From an uncultured Faecalibacterium sp. (GTDB taxonomy: Bacteria; Bacillota; Clostridia; Oscillospirales; Ruminococcaceae), in contig CAAFSR010000238.1 in the NCBI GenBank assembly GCA_900765705.1, forward strand, positions 1 through 29,162: 29,162 bases of DNA. The letters run 5' to 3'. This document shows positions 8,530-16,088 of the stretch, one piece after another; position 1 is the stretch's first letter, and every line of letters begins with the position of its first letter. The position numbers and the translations under genes are program-made. Under the pieces are notes generated by a model. The model searched no databases. It saw nothing but the letters and a program-made list of their open reading frames with translations, and was not told where the DNA came from.

Positions 8530-10020
8530 TTACTGCATCTGTTCTGCAATTACTTCATGACGAAGGGCTTCTTTCTTATCTGCGATGCGCTTCTGGACGT
8601 TGACCATTTCTTCCTTGGTCAGCGGGCAGCCCAGCATGGCGATCAGGGTGATGGCCCAGCCCAGCATGGGCAGACCGAACTTGATGGCAAGGGTCATCCA
8701 GAAGATGCCGCTGGTGTAGGGATCCGTGGGCTGGGGCATGGTGGTGGTGTAACCCAGAAGGGCGACCGCACCGGTGGCGATGACAGCAGCCACCGAGGTG
8801 ATGAGCTTGTCCACCAGACTGTAAGTACCAGAAACGACAGCCGGGATATAGCGGCCGCTGCGGTCCAGCTCGTAGTCGATGGTATCAGCCATGTAAGAAG
8901 TGTTGGAGGTGGTAATGCACATCATGGAACCATTCTGCAGCAGAGTCAGCAGGACGTAAACGATCATGTTCCAGCTGCCGATCACACCGATCTGACGAGT
9001 GTCGGTAAAGATGAAGAACAGGAACAGCACGGAGGCGATGGCCATGCTGACGCAGGTCCAGGTCACGATGCCCTTCTTGCTGCCATTTTTGCCCACATAC
9101 TTTGCACCGAAGGCCGCAAAGAAGATGGAAGGCACCATGCTGATCACGCCAAGGGTGGTAGCAAGACCCATGTTGCCGATGAGGATGCCGTTCAGCATCG
9201 TGTTGATGATGGCCTGACTGCCTACCTGCTGTGCCAGCTTATCGGAAGCGTTGGAGGCGATGTAGCACTGCAGGGGCTTGTTGTGCTTGAGCACCTCAAG
9301 AATATCCGCAGTTTTCAGCGGCTCGTGTTTTTTGCTGGTGCCCTCGAAGTTTTCGGGCTTATCGTAGGCGGAGATACCGGCGCAGACGATCAGGGTGCCG
9401 ATGCCGGCAATGATCAGCACGATGGTGCAGACCATGCTGAGGAAATCCTGATTAAAGGTGCCGCCGCACTTGGGCAGGATGACGGTGTAGATCAGCATGC
9501 TCATGCCCATGGGCACGAAGTAGTTCAGCGCAGTGCTCCAGACACCGATGGTGGGACGCTGGCGGGGATCGTTGGTCATAATAGCCGGCAGGGTCTGGGC
9601 GGTCATGTTGGTGACGGTATAGCCGATGATGTAAATAATGTAGGTCAAAACGAACACCGGCAGGCCGAAGCCTTTGCTGGAGCACAGGTTGAACATACAC
9701 AGCAGACCGACAGCCTCGATCAGGTAGCCGCTGATCAGCAGAATGCGCAGCTTGCCGAAACGGGTGTTGACGCGGTCGTAGATGAACGCCAGCATCGGGT
9801 CGGTAAAGCCGTCCAGAATGCGGGCCAGCATCAGGATGAGGCCCACGGTTGCAGTGGTGATGCCGTAGCCGATGCTGGCAGAATAACTGGCCATACCGAT
9901 CAGGGAATAGATGCTCATGCCCACAAAAGCGTTGCAGGCGTAACAGATGATCTGCCAGAGCTTTGCACGGCGGTACTGGACGCCGTCTACCTCACTGGCG
10001 CTGGGTTTCTTTTGGAACAT
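8530..10020 (-). CDS. GPH-family sugar:cation symporter (MFS fold)
   Basis: A 496-residue membrane protein with about twelve hydrophobic segments, of the glycoside-pentoside-hexuronide:cation symporter family (MelB/YicJ type). The hallmark lies near residues 60-85: ARILDGFTDP then DRVNTRFGKLR. Such carriers bring in unphosphorylated glycosides or oligosaccharides with Na+ or H+, which fits the signal-less GH2, GH43 and GH1 enzymes around it. It is the first gene of the leftward operon. Ribosome site AAAGGAGG lies nine bases before the ATG. Substrate unknown; the neighbours suggest a small plant glycoside or oligosaccharide. Confidence 0.9.
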   Translation of the reverse strand: MFQKKPSASEVDGVQYRRAKLWQIICYACNAFVGMSIYSLIGMASYSASIGYGITTATVGLILMLARILDGFTDPMLAFIYDRVNTRFGKLRILLISGYLIEAVGLLCMFNLCSSKGFGLPVFVLTYIIYIIGYTVTNMTAQTLPAIMTNDPRQRPTIGVWSTALNYFVPMGMSMLIYTVILPKCGGTFNQDFLSMVCTIVLIIAGIGTLIVCAGISAYDKPENFEGTSKKHEPLKTADILEVLKHNKPLQCYIASNASDKLAQQVGSQAIINTMLNGILIGNMGLATTLGVISMVPSIFFAAFGAKYVGKNGSKKGIVTWTCVSMAIASVLFLFFIFTDTRQIGVIGSWNMIVYVLLTLLQNGSMMCITTSNTSYMADTIDYELDRSGRYIPAVVSGTYSLVDKLITSVAAVIATGAVALLGYTTTMPQPTDPYTSGIFWMTLAIKFGLPMLGWAITLIAMLGCPLTKEEMVNVQKRIADKKEALRHEVIAEQMQ

Positions 10021-10130
10021 AATGATTTTCCTCCTTTTTGTGTGAACTGAGTTCCGCTTTTTCTGACACCAGAATAACAGAATGCAACAGCCACTGTCGG
10101 ATGAAAAACGATAGTTAAGGATAAAAATTC

Positions 10131-10145
10131 GTGCAATAATTTGTG
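10131..10145 (-). promoter_or_regulatory. Candidate regulator site upstream of the symporter operon
   Basis: On the minus strand this reads CACAAATTATTGCAC, differing by one base from CACAAATTTTTGCAC ahead of the rhamnosidase gene (762-776), and in the same orientation relative to its gene. It lies about 110 bases before the symporter start. I see no strong -10/-35 pair for this operon; TATCGT 18 bases further on is a weak -10. Confidence 0.4.
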
Positions 10146-10177
10146 GTGCGTGAATTTGCGCCCGCCTTCACGATTTA

Positions 10178-10211
10178 TTGTCCCATAGGGACAAAACAGG
10201 TCTGCTACAAT
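10178..10211 (+). promoter_or_regulatory. Candidate promoter and operator of the GH1 gene
   Basis: TACAAT at 10206-10211 is a fair -10, 37 bases before the start codon. Overlapping the -35 zone is a perfect palindrome TTGTCCC-ATA-GGGACAA (10178-10194), the size and symmetry of a dimeric repressor operator. The region is shared with the divergent symporter operon. The cognate regulator is not identified. Confidence 0.5.
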
Positions 10212-10248
10212 AGTCTCAACAAGCAACACGCAGGAAGGGAGAACCATC

Positions 10249-11550
10249 ATGCAGAAATTTGAAAAAGGCTTTTTCATCGGTGCTGCAACAGCAGCCCATC
10301 AGGTAGAGGGCAACAATACGAAGAGTGACTACTGGGCACAGGAGCAGCTGCCCCATTCCAGCTTTACGGAGCCCAGTGGGATTGCCTGCGACCATTATCA
10401 TCGGTACGAAGAAGATATCAAGCTCTTGGCCGATGCCGGGCTGAACGCCTACCGCTTTTCTATCGAGTGGGCACGGGTAGAGCCTGAGGAAGGAAAGTTC
10501 GACCCGGAAGCTATCGAGCATTACCGCAAGGTGATCGCCTGCTGCAAAGCGCATGGCGTAGAACCCATCGTGACGCTGCTGCACTTCACCAGCCCGAAAT
10601 GGCTCATCTGCAAGGGCGGCTGGGAAACCGAAAGCACCGTAGAGGATTTCAAACGTTATGTGACCTACGTGATGGAACAGCTGGGCAGCGAGCTGCGCTA
10701 TGTCTGCACCATCAACGAGGCCAATATGGGCTTGCAGCTGGCCGCGATCTCCAAGCGGTTCCGTCTGATGGCAGAACGGGCTGCCCAAAATGCCGCATCG
10801 GCCGGAAAGTCTGCCGAGGGCACGGTGCAGGTGGGCATGAACTTCCAGAAGATGATGGAAAACATGAAGTATGCCGCCATGGAGAATGCACAGGTGTTCG
10901 GCACACCCCAGCCGCAGATCTTTGTCAGCGAGCGCACCCCGGAAGGCGATCTGCTGGTGATGCGTGCCCATGCAGCCGCACGGGATGCCATCAAAGCCCT
11001 CTGCCCGCAGGTCAAGGTGGGTCTGACCCTTTCGCTGCACGACTTGCAGGCACAGCCCGGCGGCGAAGCCTTTGCCGAGGCCGCATGGCAGGAGGAGTTC
11101 ACCCATTATCTGCCTTATATCAAAGACGATGATTTTCTGGGTGTGCAGAACTATACCCGCACCCTTTATGGCCCGCAGGGGCAGCTGCCGGCACCGGAGG
11201 GCGCAGAACTGACCCAGATGGACTACGAGGTCTATCCGCAGGCACTGGAACACGTCATTCGCAAGGTGGCAGAGGAATTCAAGGGTGACCTGATCGTGAC
11301 CGAAAACGGCATTGCCACCGCCGATGATACCCGCCGTGTGGCGTTTATCCGGCAGGCGCTGGATGGCGTGCAGCACTGCATCGCCGACGGCATCCCGGTG
11401 AAGGGATACTTCCATTGGAGCCTGATGGACAACTTTGAGTGGCAGAAGGGCTATGCCATGCAGTTTGGACTGATCGCCGTGAACCGCGAAACGATGGAGC
11501 GGACAGCAAAGCCCAGCCTTGGGGTGCTGGGTAGTTACACAGAAAGATAA
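10249..11550 (+). CDS. GH1-family beta-glucosidase
   Basis: A 433-residue retaining beta-glycosidase of family 1. The N-terminal motif FFIGAATAAHQVEG, acid/base Glu157 in TINEAN, nucleophile Glu352 in IVTENGIA and the aglycone-side HWSLMDNFEW are all present. Glu397-Trp398 in NFEW is typical of enzymes acting on free glucosides; 6-phospho-beta-glucosidases usually have a Ser-Lys-Tyr phosphate pocket here. This agrees with import by a symporter rather than a PTS. Length is normal and there is no signal peptide. Ribosome site GGAAGGGAG precedes the ATG. The gene is divergent from the symporter operon and probably co-regulated with it. Together with the GH78 rhamnosidase it could strip rhamnosyl-glucosides. 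Confidence 0.92.
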   Translation: MQKFEKGFFIGAATAAHQVEGNNTKSDYWAQEQLPHSSFTEPSGIACDHYHRYEEDIKLLADAGLNAYRFSIEWARVEPEEGKFDPEAIEHYRKVIACCKAHGVEPIVTLLHFTSPKWLICKGGWETESTVEDFKRYVTYVMEQLGSELRYVCTINEANMGLQLAAISKRFRLMAERAAQNAASAGKSAEGTVQVGMNFQKMMENMKYAAMENAQVFGTPQPQIFVSERTPEGDLLVMRAHAAARDAIKALCPQVKVGLTLSLHDLQAQPGGEAFAEAAWQEEFTHYLPYIKDDDFLGVQNYTRTLYGPQGQLPAPEGAELTQMDYEVYPQALEHVIRKVAEEFKGDLIVTENGIATADDTRRVAFIRQALDGVQHCIADGIPVKGYFHWSLMDNFEWQKGYAMQFGLIAVNRETMERTAKPSLGVLGSYTER

Positions 11551-11563
11551 GCTGCAATAGCAA

Positions 11564-11601
11564 AAAACAGGCTGCGGAAGATGCTTCTTGCAGCCTGTTT
11601 T
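11564..11601. terminator. Bidirectional terminator between the GH1 and TetR genes
   Basis: Perfect stem AAAACAGGCTGC (11564-11575)/GCAGCCTGTTTT (11590-11601), with a small inner GAAG/CTTC pairing in the loop. The A- and T-rich stem ends let it work in both directions between two convergent genes. Confidence 0.85.
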
Positions 11602-11604
11602 GGC

Positions 11605-12141
11605 TCAGCGGGAAAGATGCAGACCATGGACACCATCCGCAACCACGGCGGCGATCACATCAATTTGTTTTTGTGCCAGTTTTGCGTCGGTGTTCAGAAG
11701 CCCGGAAAGACCGTTCATTACAAAAATCAGGATCGCACCGACATTTTCATATTGAGAAGGCTCGATGTTATCACTTTTGATCTGTTCCAGAACGGCATCT
11801 CGCAAATGCTGTGTAAAGCGGTTCATCGCTGATGCAGGAACCACACCGAGATAATCGGTCGCCTGCTGGAGATTAGCAAACATCTCCCGCACAAAAGCCT
11901 CCGGTGTATCCAGCAGCTGCTGTGCGCCGCCCATATTGTCGCAGACGAGCTGGACCGTTTGCCGCTCCATTTCGGCGGTGAGGGCATCCAGCGTTTCATA
12001 GTGGGAATAAAAGGTCGTTTTGTTGATCTCGGCCCGTTCGGCAATTTCTTTGACCGTGATCTTTTCGATCGGCTTCTCCCGCAGCAGGGCAACAAACGCT
12101 TTCTGAATGGCACGCTTCGTTTTTTTGACCCGGATATCCAT
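11605..12141 (-). CDS. TetR/AcrR-family transcriptional regulator
   Basis: A 178-residue repressor. The N-terminal helix-turn-helix is clear (about residues 25-58: ITVKEIAERAEINKTTFYSHY), followed by a helical ligand-binding half that is not conserved enough to predict a ligand. TetR proteins usually repress a divergent neighbour and release on binding a toxic or catabolic small molecule. Here the neighbours are an SDR oxidoreductase and a MATE exporter, and a perfect palindrome lies over the -10 of the SDR promoter. Ribosome site GGAGG lies seven bases before the ATG. A TATAAA box lies at about 12162-12167 on the minus strand, suggesting self-control from the same intergenic region. Confidence 0.9.
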   Translation of the reverse strand: MDIRVKKTKRAIQKAFVALLREKPIEKITVKEIAERAEINKTTFYSHYETLDALTAEMERQTVQLVCDNMGGAQQLLDTPEAFVREMFANLQQATDYLGVVPASAMNRFTQHLRDAVLEQIKSDNIEPSQYENVGAILIFVMNGLSGLLNTDAKLAQKQIDVIAAVVADGVHGLHLSR

Positions 12142-12236
12142 AGAATTCCTCCATCAACTGATTTTATAAATGGTGCTTAACCAACGCTTTGAACGTGATT
12201 CGTTGCTTAAACACCGGATACGCCGGAAACTGCTGA

Positions 12237-12270
12237 TTGCGGCCCCTGCGGCGCAGTGCTATTATAGCAC
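12237..12270 (+). promoter_or_regulatory. SDR-MATE promoter with palindromic operator over the -10
   Basis: TTGCGG (12237-12242), 17 bases, TATTAT (12260-12265) form a reasonable promoter. The -10 lies inside a perfect palindrome GTGCTAT-T-ATAGCAC (12256-12270). A repressor bound there would block RNA polymerase; the divergent TetR protein is the obvious candidate. Confidence 0.6.
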
Positions 12271-12335
12271 CATGGAGATGGATAAGCAACTCACAGTTGA
12301 GTATTTGAGAATGAAACATCAAGTGGAGGCATTTT

Positions 12336-13343
12336 ATGGATTTCAGCAGTGTGAACGGAAAAGTGGCCATCGTCACCGGCGCCAGCCGTGGCATCGGCCG
12401 GGCCATTGCCGAGTGCTTTGGCGAAAACGGCATGAAGGTGGTCTGTGCAGCCCGCAGTGCAGAGCAGGGGCGGGCTGTGGCAGATGGCATCTGCGCCAAG
12501 GGCGGCGATGCCATCTTTATCCAGACCGATTGCAGCAAGGCTTCTGCCATCAAAGAACTGGTGGATAAGACGGTGATGCACTACGGCAAGCTGGATGGCG
12601 TTGTCAGCAACGCAGGCATCGGCATGGGCGGCACACCGCTGCATGAGTATGAGGTAGAGGATTACGAGAAGATCTTCTCCCTGAACAGCGAGGGTGTCTT
12701 TGCCGGGATGAAGTACGGCGCCAAGGCCATCCTCAAGAGCCACAGCGAAGGCGGATTCCTCATCAATGTGGCATCGGTGGCGGGTCTTGTGCCCCAGCGT
12801 GGACAGACGCTGTACAGTGCCACCAAGTTCGGCGTGGTCGGCATGACCCGCGCAGCGGCGCTGGATTACGCAGAATACGGCATTACCGTCAACGCCATCT
12901 GTCCCGGCTACACCAGAACCAGCATTTTCGGGGATGCACCGGCTGCGGCCATGGACTTTTTTGCATCCGACTGCCCGGCAAAGCGGATGGGCGACCCGGA
13001 GGAGTGTGCTGCATTGGCACTTTTCCTTGCCAGCGGTCTGGCACGGTACATCACCGGGGCAGCCATCCCGGTGGACGGCGCACTGTCTGCCGGACACCAG
13101 AGCATCAGCAGCTGGAAGCACCCGGAAATTTTGACCGGCGGCAAGCTGAACAGCCAGAGCACGATTGCAGCACTGATGGAAAACGAGGCCACAAAAGCCA
13201 TCGTGGAGCAGTACCTGCCCGGTTTTGCCGACAACCAGCAGGCAAAAGCTGCCTACGGCATGACATTTGGCAAGATCGGCCCTATGCTGGGTCTGCCGGA
13301 AACGGCGCTGAAAGCACTGCTGGATGCGCTGGACAACCTGTGA
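12336..13343 (+). CDS. SDR-family NAD(P)-dependent oxidoreductase with C-terminal extension
   Basis: A short-chain dehydrogenase/reductase with a classical Rossmann core: TGASRGIG at 14-21 (cofactor), SNAGIG at 91-96, and the catalytic Ser147, Tyr160 and Lys164 (YSATK). The core ends near residue 255 with the usual IPVDGALSAGH. The remaining 80 residues are extra and largely helical (MENEATKAIV, YGMTFGKIG, LKALLDAL) and resemble the tail of the GH2 enzyme in this window. Substrate is not predictable; a ketone or alcohol on a sugar, steroid or plant aglycone is possible. The gene is first in a rightward unit with the MATE exporter and divergent from tetR. Ribosome site GGAGG lies six to seven bases upstream of the ATG. 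Confidence 0.88.
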   Translation: MDFSSVNGKVAIVTGASRGIGRAIAECFGENGMKVVCAARSAEQGRAVADGICAKGGDAIFIQTDCSKASAIKELVDKTVMHYGKLDGVVSNAGIGMGGTPLHEYEVEDYEKIFSLNSEGVFAGMKYGAKAILKSHSEGGFLINVASVAGLVPQRGQTLYSATKFGVVGMTRAAALDYAEYGITVNAICPGYTRTSIFGDAPAAAMDFFASDCPAKRMGDPEECAALALFLASGLARYITGAAIPVDGALSAGHQSISSWKHPEILTGGKLNSQSTIAALMENEATKAIVEQYLPGFADNQQAKAAYGMTFGKIGPMLGLPETALKALLDALDNL

Positions 13344-13356
13344 CCGAAGCAGCTCG

Positions 13357-13381
13357 GAAAGCCTCTTTGACAGGGGCTTTC
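13357..13381 (+). terminator. Weak hairpin between the SDR and MATE genes
   Basis: Bases 13357-13365 pair with 13373-13381 (GAAAGCCTC/GGGGCTTTC, one G-T pair), loop 7. No T tract follows, so it is more likely an attenuating or processing structure than a full stop. Confidence 0.35.
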
Positions 13382-13418
13382 GTTCTGCCTGCGTGCAGTT
13401 GATTTTTGGGAGGAGACC

Positions 13419-14765
13419 ATGAAAAACGAAGCACTTTTCCGTACCGGCTCTGTCTGGAAATCCATCATTTCCATGGCGGTGCCCTCCATTATCATTATCC
13501 TTGTCATGGTGCTGTACAACATGGCGGATATGTTTTTTGTGGGCTGTCTGGGCGATACCGCACAGGTGGCGGCGGTCTCCGTTGTGGGGCCGGTGTTTTC
13601 GATCCTTTCGGCAGTGGCGACCATGCTTGGCGCAGGCAGCAGCGCCATCATTGCACGCTGCTTTGGTGCAGGCGAGATCGAGCAGGGCAAGACCTGCTCC
13701 TCGCTCTGCTTCTGGAGCAGCTTTTTTCTGGGCGTTCTGGTCAGTATCGGTCTGCTGGTGAGCAGAGTGCCACTTCTGGGGGTGCTGGGCTCAAATGCAG
13801 AATTTTTTCCCTATGCAGAGCGGTATCTTCAGGTCCTTGCACTGGGTGCGCCGCTTTTTATCCTGTCCAACAGCATGGCGATGCTGGTGCGTGCAGAGGG
13901 CGCAGTAAAAGAAGGCTTGATCGGCAATCTTCTGGGCACGCTGGTCAACTGCATTTTTGACCCACTGTTCATTCTGGTGCTGAACTTCGGCGTCAGCGGT
14001 GCTGCTGCTGCCAGTGTGCTGGGCAATCTTGTGGCGACGGGCTGCTATCTGCGCTACATCGTCAAACACGGCACGGTGCTGACCGTTGATTTCCGTCCTG
14101 CCCTGAAAAAACCGCAGATGCTGGGTGAGATGCTGGCCATTGGTCTGCCCAACGGGATCAGCAGCCTGCTGGCAGGGTTTGCCTCCTCCTTCAGCAACCG
14201 GCTGCTGGTGACCCACGGCACGGCGGCGGTCGCAGCCATGGCGGCAGCGGGCAAGACGACCATGATCATCAGCATGATCGCCATGGCGATCTGCATGGGG
14301 TGCCAGCCGCTTCTGGCGTACAGCTACGGCGCAGGCGACACGAAGCGCCTGAAGCAGCTTTTGAAAGATCTGATCCTGCTGACCGTTGTTTTTGGTGTTC
14401 TTGCCGGGGCGGCCAGCTTTGCCGGACGCAATGCCCTGATCGGGATGTTCATCAAGGAAGAAGGGGCATTCCGTCTGGGGACGCAGCTGGTGATCTATCT
14501 GGTGCTGGGCAGCCCGGTGATCGGTCTGACCTATCTGGCAACCAGCCTGCTGCAATCCGTAGGCAGGGCAAGTGGTGCGGTGGTGCTCTCTCTTTTGCGG
14601 CAGGGGCTGCTGCTGATCCCGCTGCTGTACCTGATGAATGCGCTTTGCGGGGTGCAGGGCATTGCGGCGGCGCACCTGATGGCAGACGTGGGCGCTGCGG
14701 TCATCTCTGCAGGCATCCTGCTGCACTGGCTCCGGGCATCGGTAGAAAAAACGGCAGAAGTATGA
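13419..14765 (+). CDS. MATE-family multidrug/toxin exporter
   Basis: A 448-residue protein with about twelve membrane segments and the MATE hallmarks: SIISMAVPSIIIILV at the start of the N-half, YNMADMFFVG, and the repeated fold in the C-half from about residue 230 (MLAIGLPNGISSLL). MATE pumps expel cationic or aromatic compounds with Na+ or H+ exchange. It follows the SDR gene by 75 bases in the same direction, with its own strong ribosome site GGGAGGAG. With TetR and the SDR it forms a plausible sense-modify-export set. The gene ends 36 bases before the next regulator gene, so all three may share a transcript. Confidence 0.9.
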   Translation: MKNEALFRTGSVWKSIISMAVPSIIIILVMVLYNMADMFFVGCLGDTAQVAAVSVVGPVFSILSAVATMLGAGSSAIIARCFGAGEIEQGKTCSSLCFWSSFFLGVLVSIGLLVSRVPLLGVLGSNAEFFPYAERYLQVLALGAPLFILSNSMAMLVRAEGAVKEGLIGNLLGTLVNCIFDPLFILVLNFGVSGAAAASVLGNLVATGCYLRYIVKHGTVLTVDFRPALKKPQMLGEMLAIGLPNGISSLLAGFASSFSNRLLVTHGTAAVAAMAAAGKTTMIISMIAMAICMGCQPLLAYSYGAGDTKRLKQLLKDLILLTVVFGVLAGAASFAGRNALIGMFIKEEGAFRLGTQLVIYLVLGSPVIGLTYLATSLLQSVGRASGAVVLSLLRQGLLLIPLLYLMNALCGVQGIAAAHLMADVGAAVISAGILLHWLRASVEKTAEV

Positions 14766-14801
14766 TATACTGTTTCCATCAATGAGCCGGAGGGATTAGG
14801 C

Positions 14802-16001
14802 ATGGATGTTCTCCAGAATATGATGCTGTTTTCCGAGCTTGTCAAGTGCGGCGGAAATGTATATACATGGTGCTATGATGCACAAGGTGTGCTCTTGCGG
14901 AGCAACTGCCCGGACGAGGCATTTCTTGCCAGTGCATTTGAACTGTTCGGCTGCAAACAGCGGATGCTGGAGCATGGGGATCGGGACGATGTACCCGTTA
15001 CCTTGGGGACGGCATTGGGTCTTTTGTGGGGCGCAGCCTTTGAAAAGGAAGAGGGAGAACTGAAGCGTGTCTGGGTCATCGGGCCGGTGTTCTATCAGGA
15101 TGTGACAATGCGCGGGATCGAGGAAGGGCTGAAATATTACAGCAAGCTGGAGATCAGTGTGGCATGGACAATCCAGCTTTACAAAGCCCTTGAAAAAGTT
15201 CCTACCCTGCAAAACACCATTATGAACCGCTATCTGCTGATGATGCACTACTGCCTGACCGGGCAGCGGCTGGAGCTGAGCAGTGTGAACAGCAGTGCAG
15301 CACAGGACGAACGGCTGAAAAGCGATGCCATTCCCCATGACCGGCATAAGATCTGGATGGCGGAGCAGGGAATGCTGCAAATGGTCCGCACCGGAGACCT
15401 GAATTACAAGCAGGCACTTTCCAACAGTATGAGCATGAGCGCAGGCGTGCCGGTGCAGAGCAGCGATGTTCTGCGCCAGAGCAAGACTTCCATCATCGTG
15501 TTCACCTCGCTGGTGTGCCGTGCCGCCATTGAGGGCGGCCTTTCCCCGGAGGAGGCGTACGCGCTGGGGGACAGCTACATTCAGACGGCGGAAGCGGCAA
15601 AATCGTTGGATGAACTGAGCCCGCTTGCAATGATGATGTACGATGATTTCATTCGGCGTGTCCACAAACACCGGACGAACCCCAACCTCAGTATGCAGAT
15701 CCAGAAATGTGTGGATCATATCGAGATGAATCTGGACAAAAAGATCGTGGCGGAAGATCTTGCCGCTCTGGTGGGCTACACGGAATACTACCTCACCCAT
15801 AAATTCAAGGAAGAAACGGGTCTGAGCGTCACGAACTATGTGAAGTTTGCAAAGGTCGAACGCGCGAAGGTTCTGCTGAAAAGCACAACGCTCAGCGTCC
15901 GGGAAATTTCCGAGCAGCTTGGCTTTGCCACCCGCAATTATTTCAGCGCAGTCTTTCAACAGGTCACCGGAAAAACACCCATGGAGTTCCGGGAAACATA
16001 A
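14802..16001 (+). CDS. AraC-family transcriptional regulator
   Basis: A 399-residue regulator. The last 95 residues (about 303-399) form the double helix-turn-helix of the AraC family (IVAEDLAALVGYTEYYLTHK and VREISEQLGFATRNYFSAVF, ending GKTPMEFRE). The N-terminal 300 residues are a sensor region without a cupin motif I can recognise; the first part is PAS/GAF-like in texture (VYTWCYDAQGVLLRSNCPDE), but this is uncertain. It lies 36 bases after the MATE gene, with ribosome site GGAGGG. A TATGATATACT stretch at 14761-14771 could give it a separate start of transcription. Its targets may be the SDR-MATE unit or one of the glycosidase operons. Confidence 0.87.
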   Translation: MDVLQNMMLFSELVKCGGNVYTWCYDAQGVLLRSNCPDEAFLASAFELFGCKQRMLEHGDRDDVPVTLGTALGLLWGAAFEKEEGELKRVWVIGPVFYQDVTMRGIEEGLKYYSKLEISVAWTIQLYKALEKVPTLQNTIMNRYLLMMHYCLTGQRLELSSVNSSAAQDERLKSDAIPHDRHKIWMAEQGMLQMVRTGDLNYKQALSNSMSMSAGVPVQSSDVLRQSKTSIIVFTSLVCRAAIEGGLSPEEAYALGDSYIQTAEAAKSLDELSPLAMMMYDDFIRRVHKHRTNPNLSMQIQKCVDHIEMNLDKKIVAEDLAALVGYTEYYLTHKFKEETGLSVTNYVKFAKVERAKVLLKSTTLSVREISEQLGFATRNYFSAVFQQVTGKTPMEFRET

Positions 16002-16060
16002 AGCAGAACAGGCATCCTGCGTTACCATTTGGCGGTATCGGACAGGATGCCTGTTCTGCT
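16002..16060. terminator. Long perfect inverted repeat between convergent araC-type and rhaD genes
   Basis: Eighteen perfect base pairs: 16002-16019 (AGCAGAACAGGCATCCTG) and 16043-16060, loop 23 bases. It starts directly after the AraC stop codon. There is no proper T tract on the + strand and only a short one on the minus strand. It probably ends transcription from both sides, though the stem is unusually long. Confidence 0.65.
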
Positions 16061-16088
16061 AGGATGAAGAAAAATGGGGGAGAGTGGC

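Noticed and set aside
6604..10050. Very long open frame on the + strand (over 1100 codons) opposite the GH2 and symporter genes
   Set aside because: It is antisense to two well-recognised proteins, has a low-complexity Gly/His/Val/Gln-rich composition, spans their intergenic hairpin, and results from the G+C-rich codon bias of the real genes.
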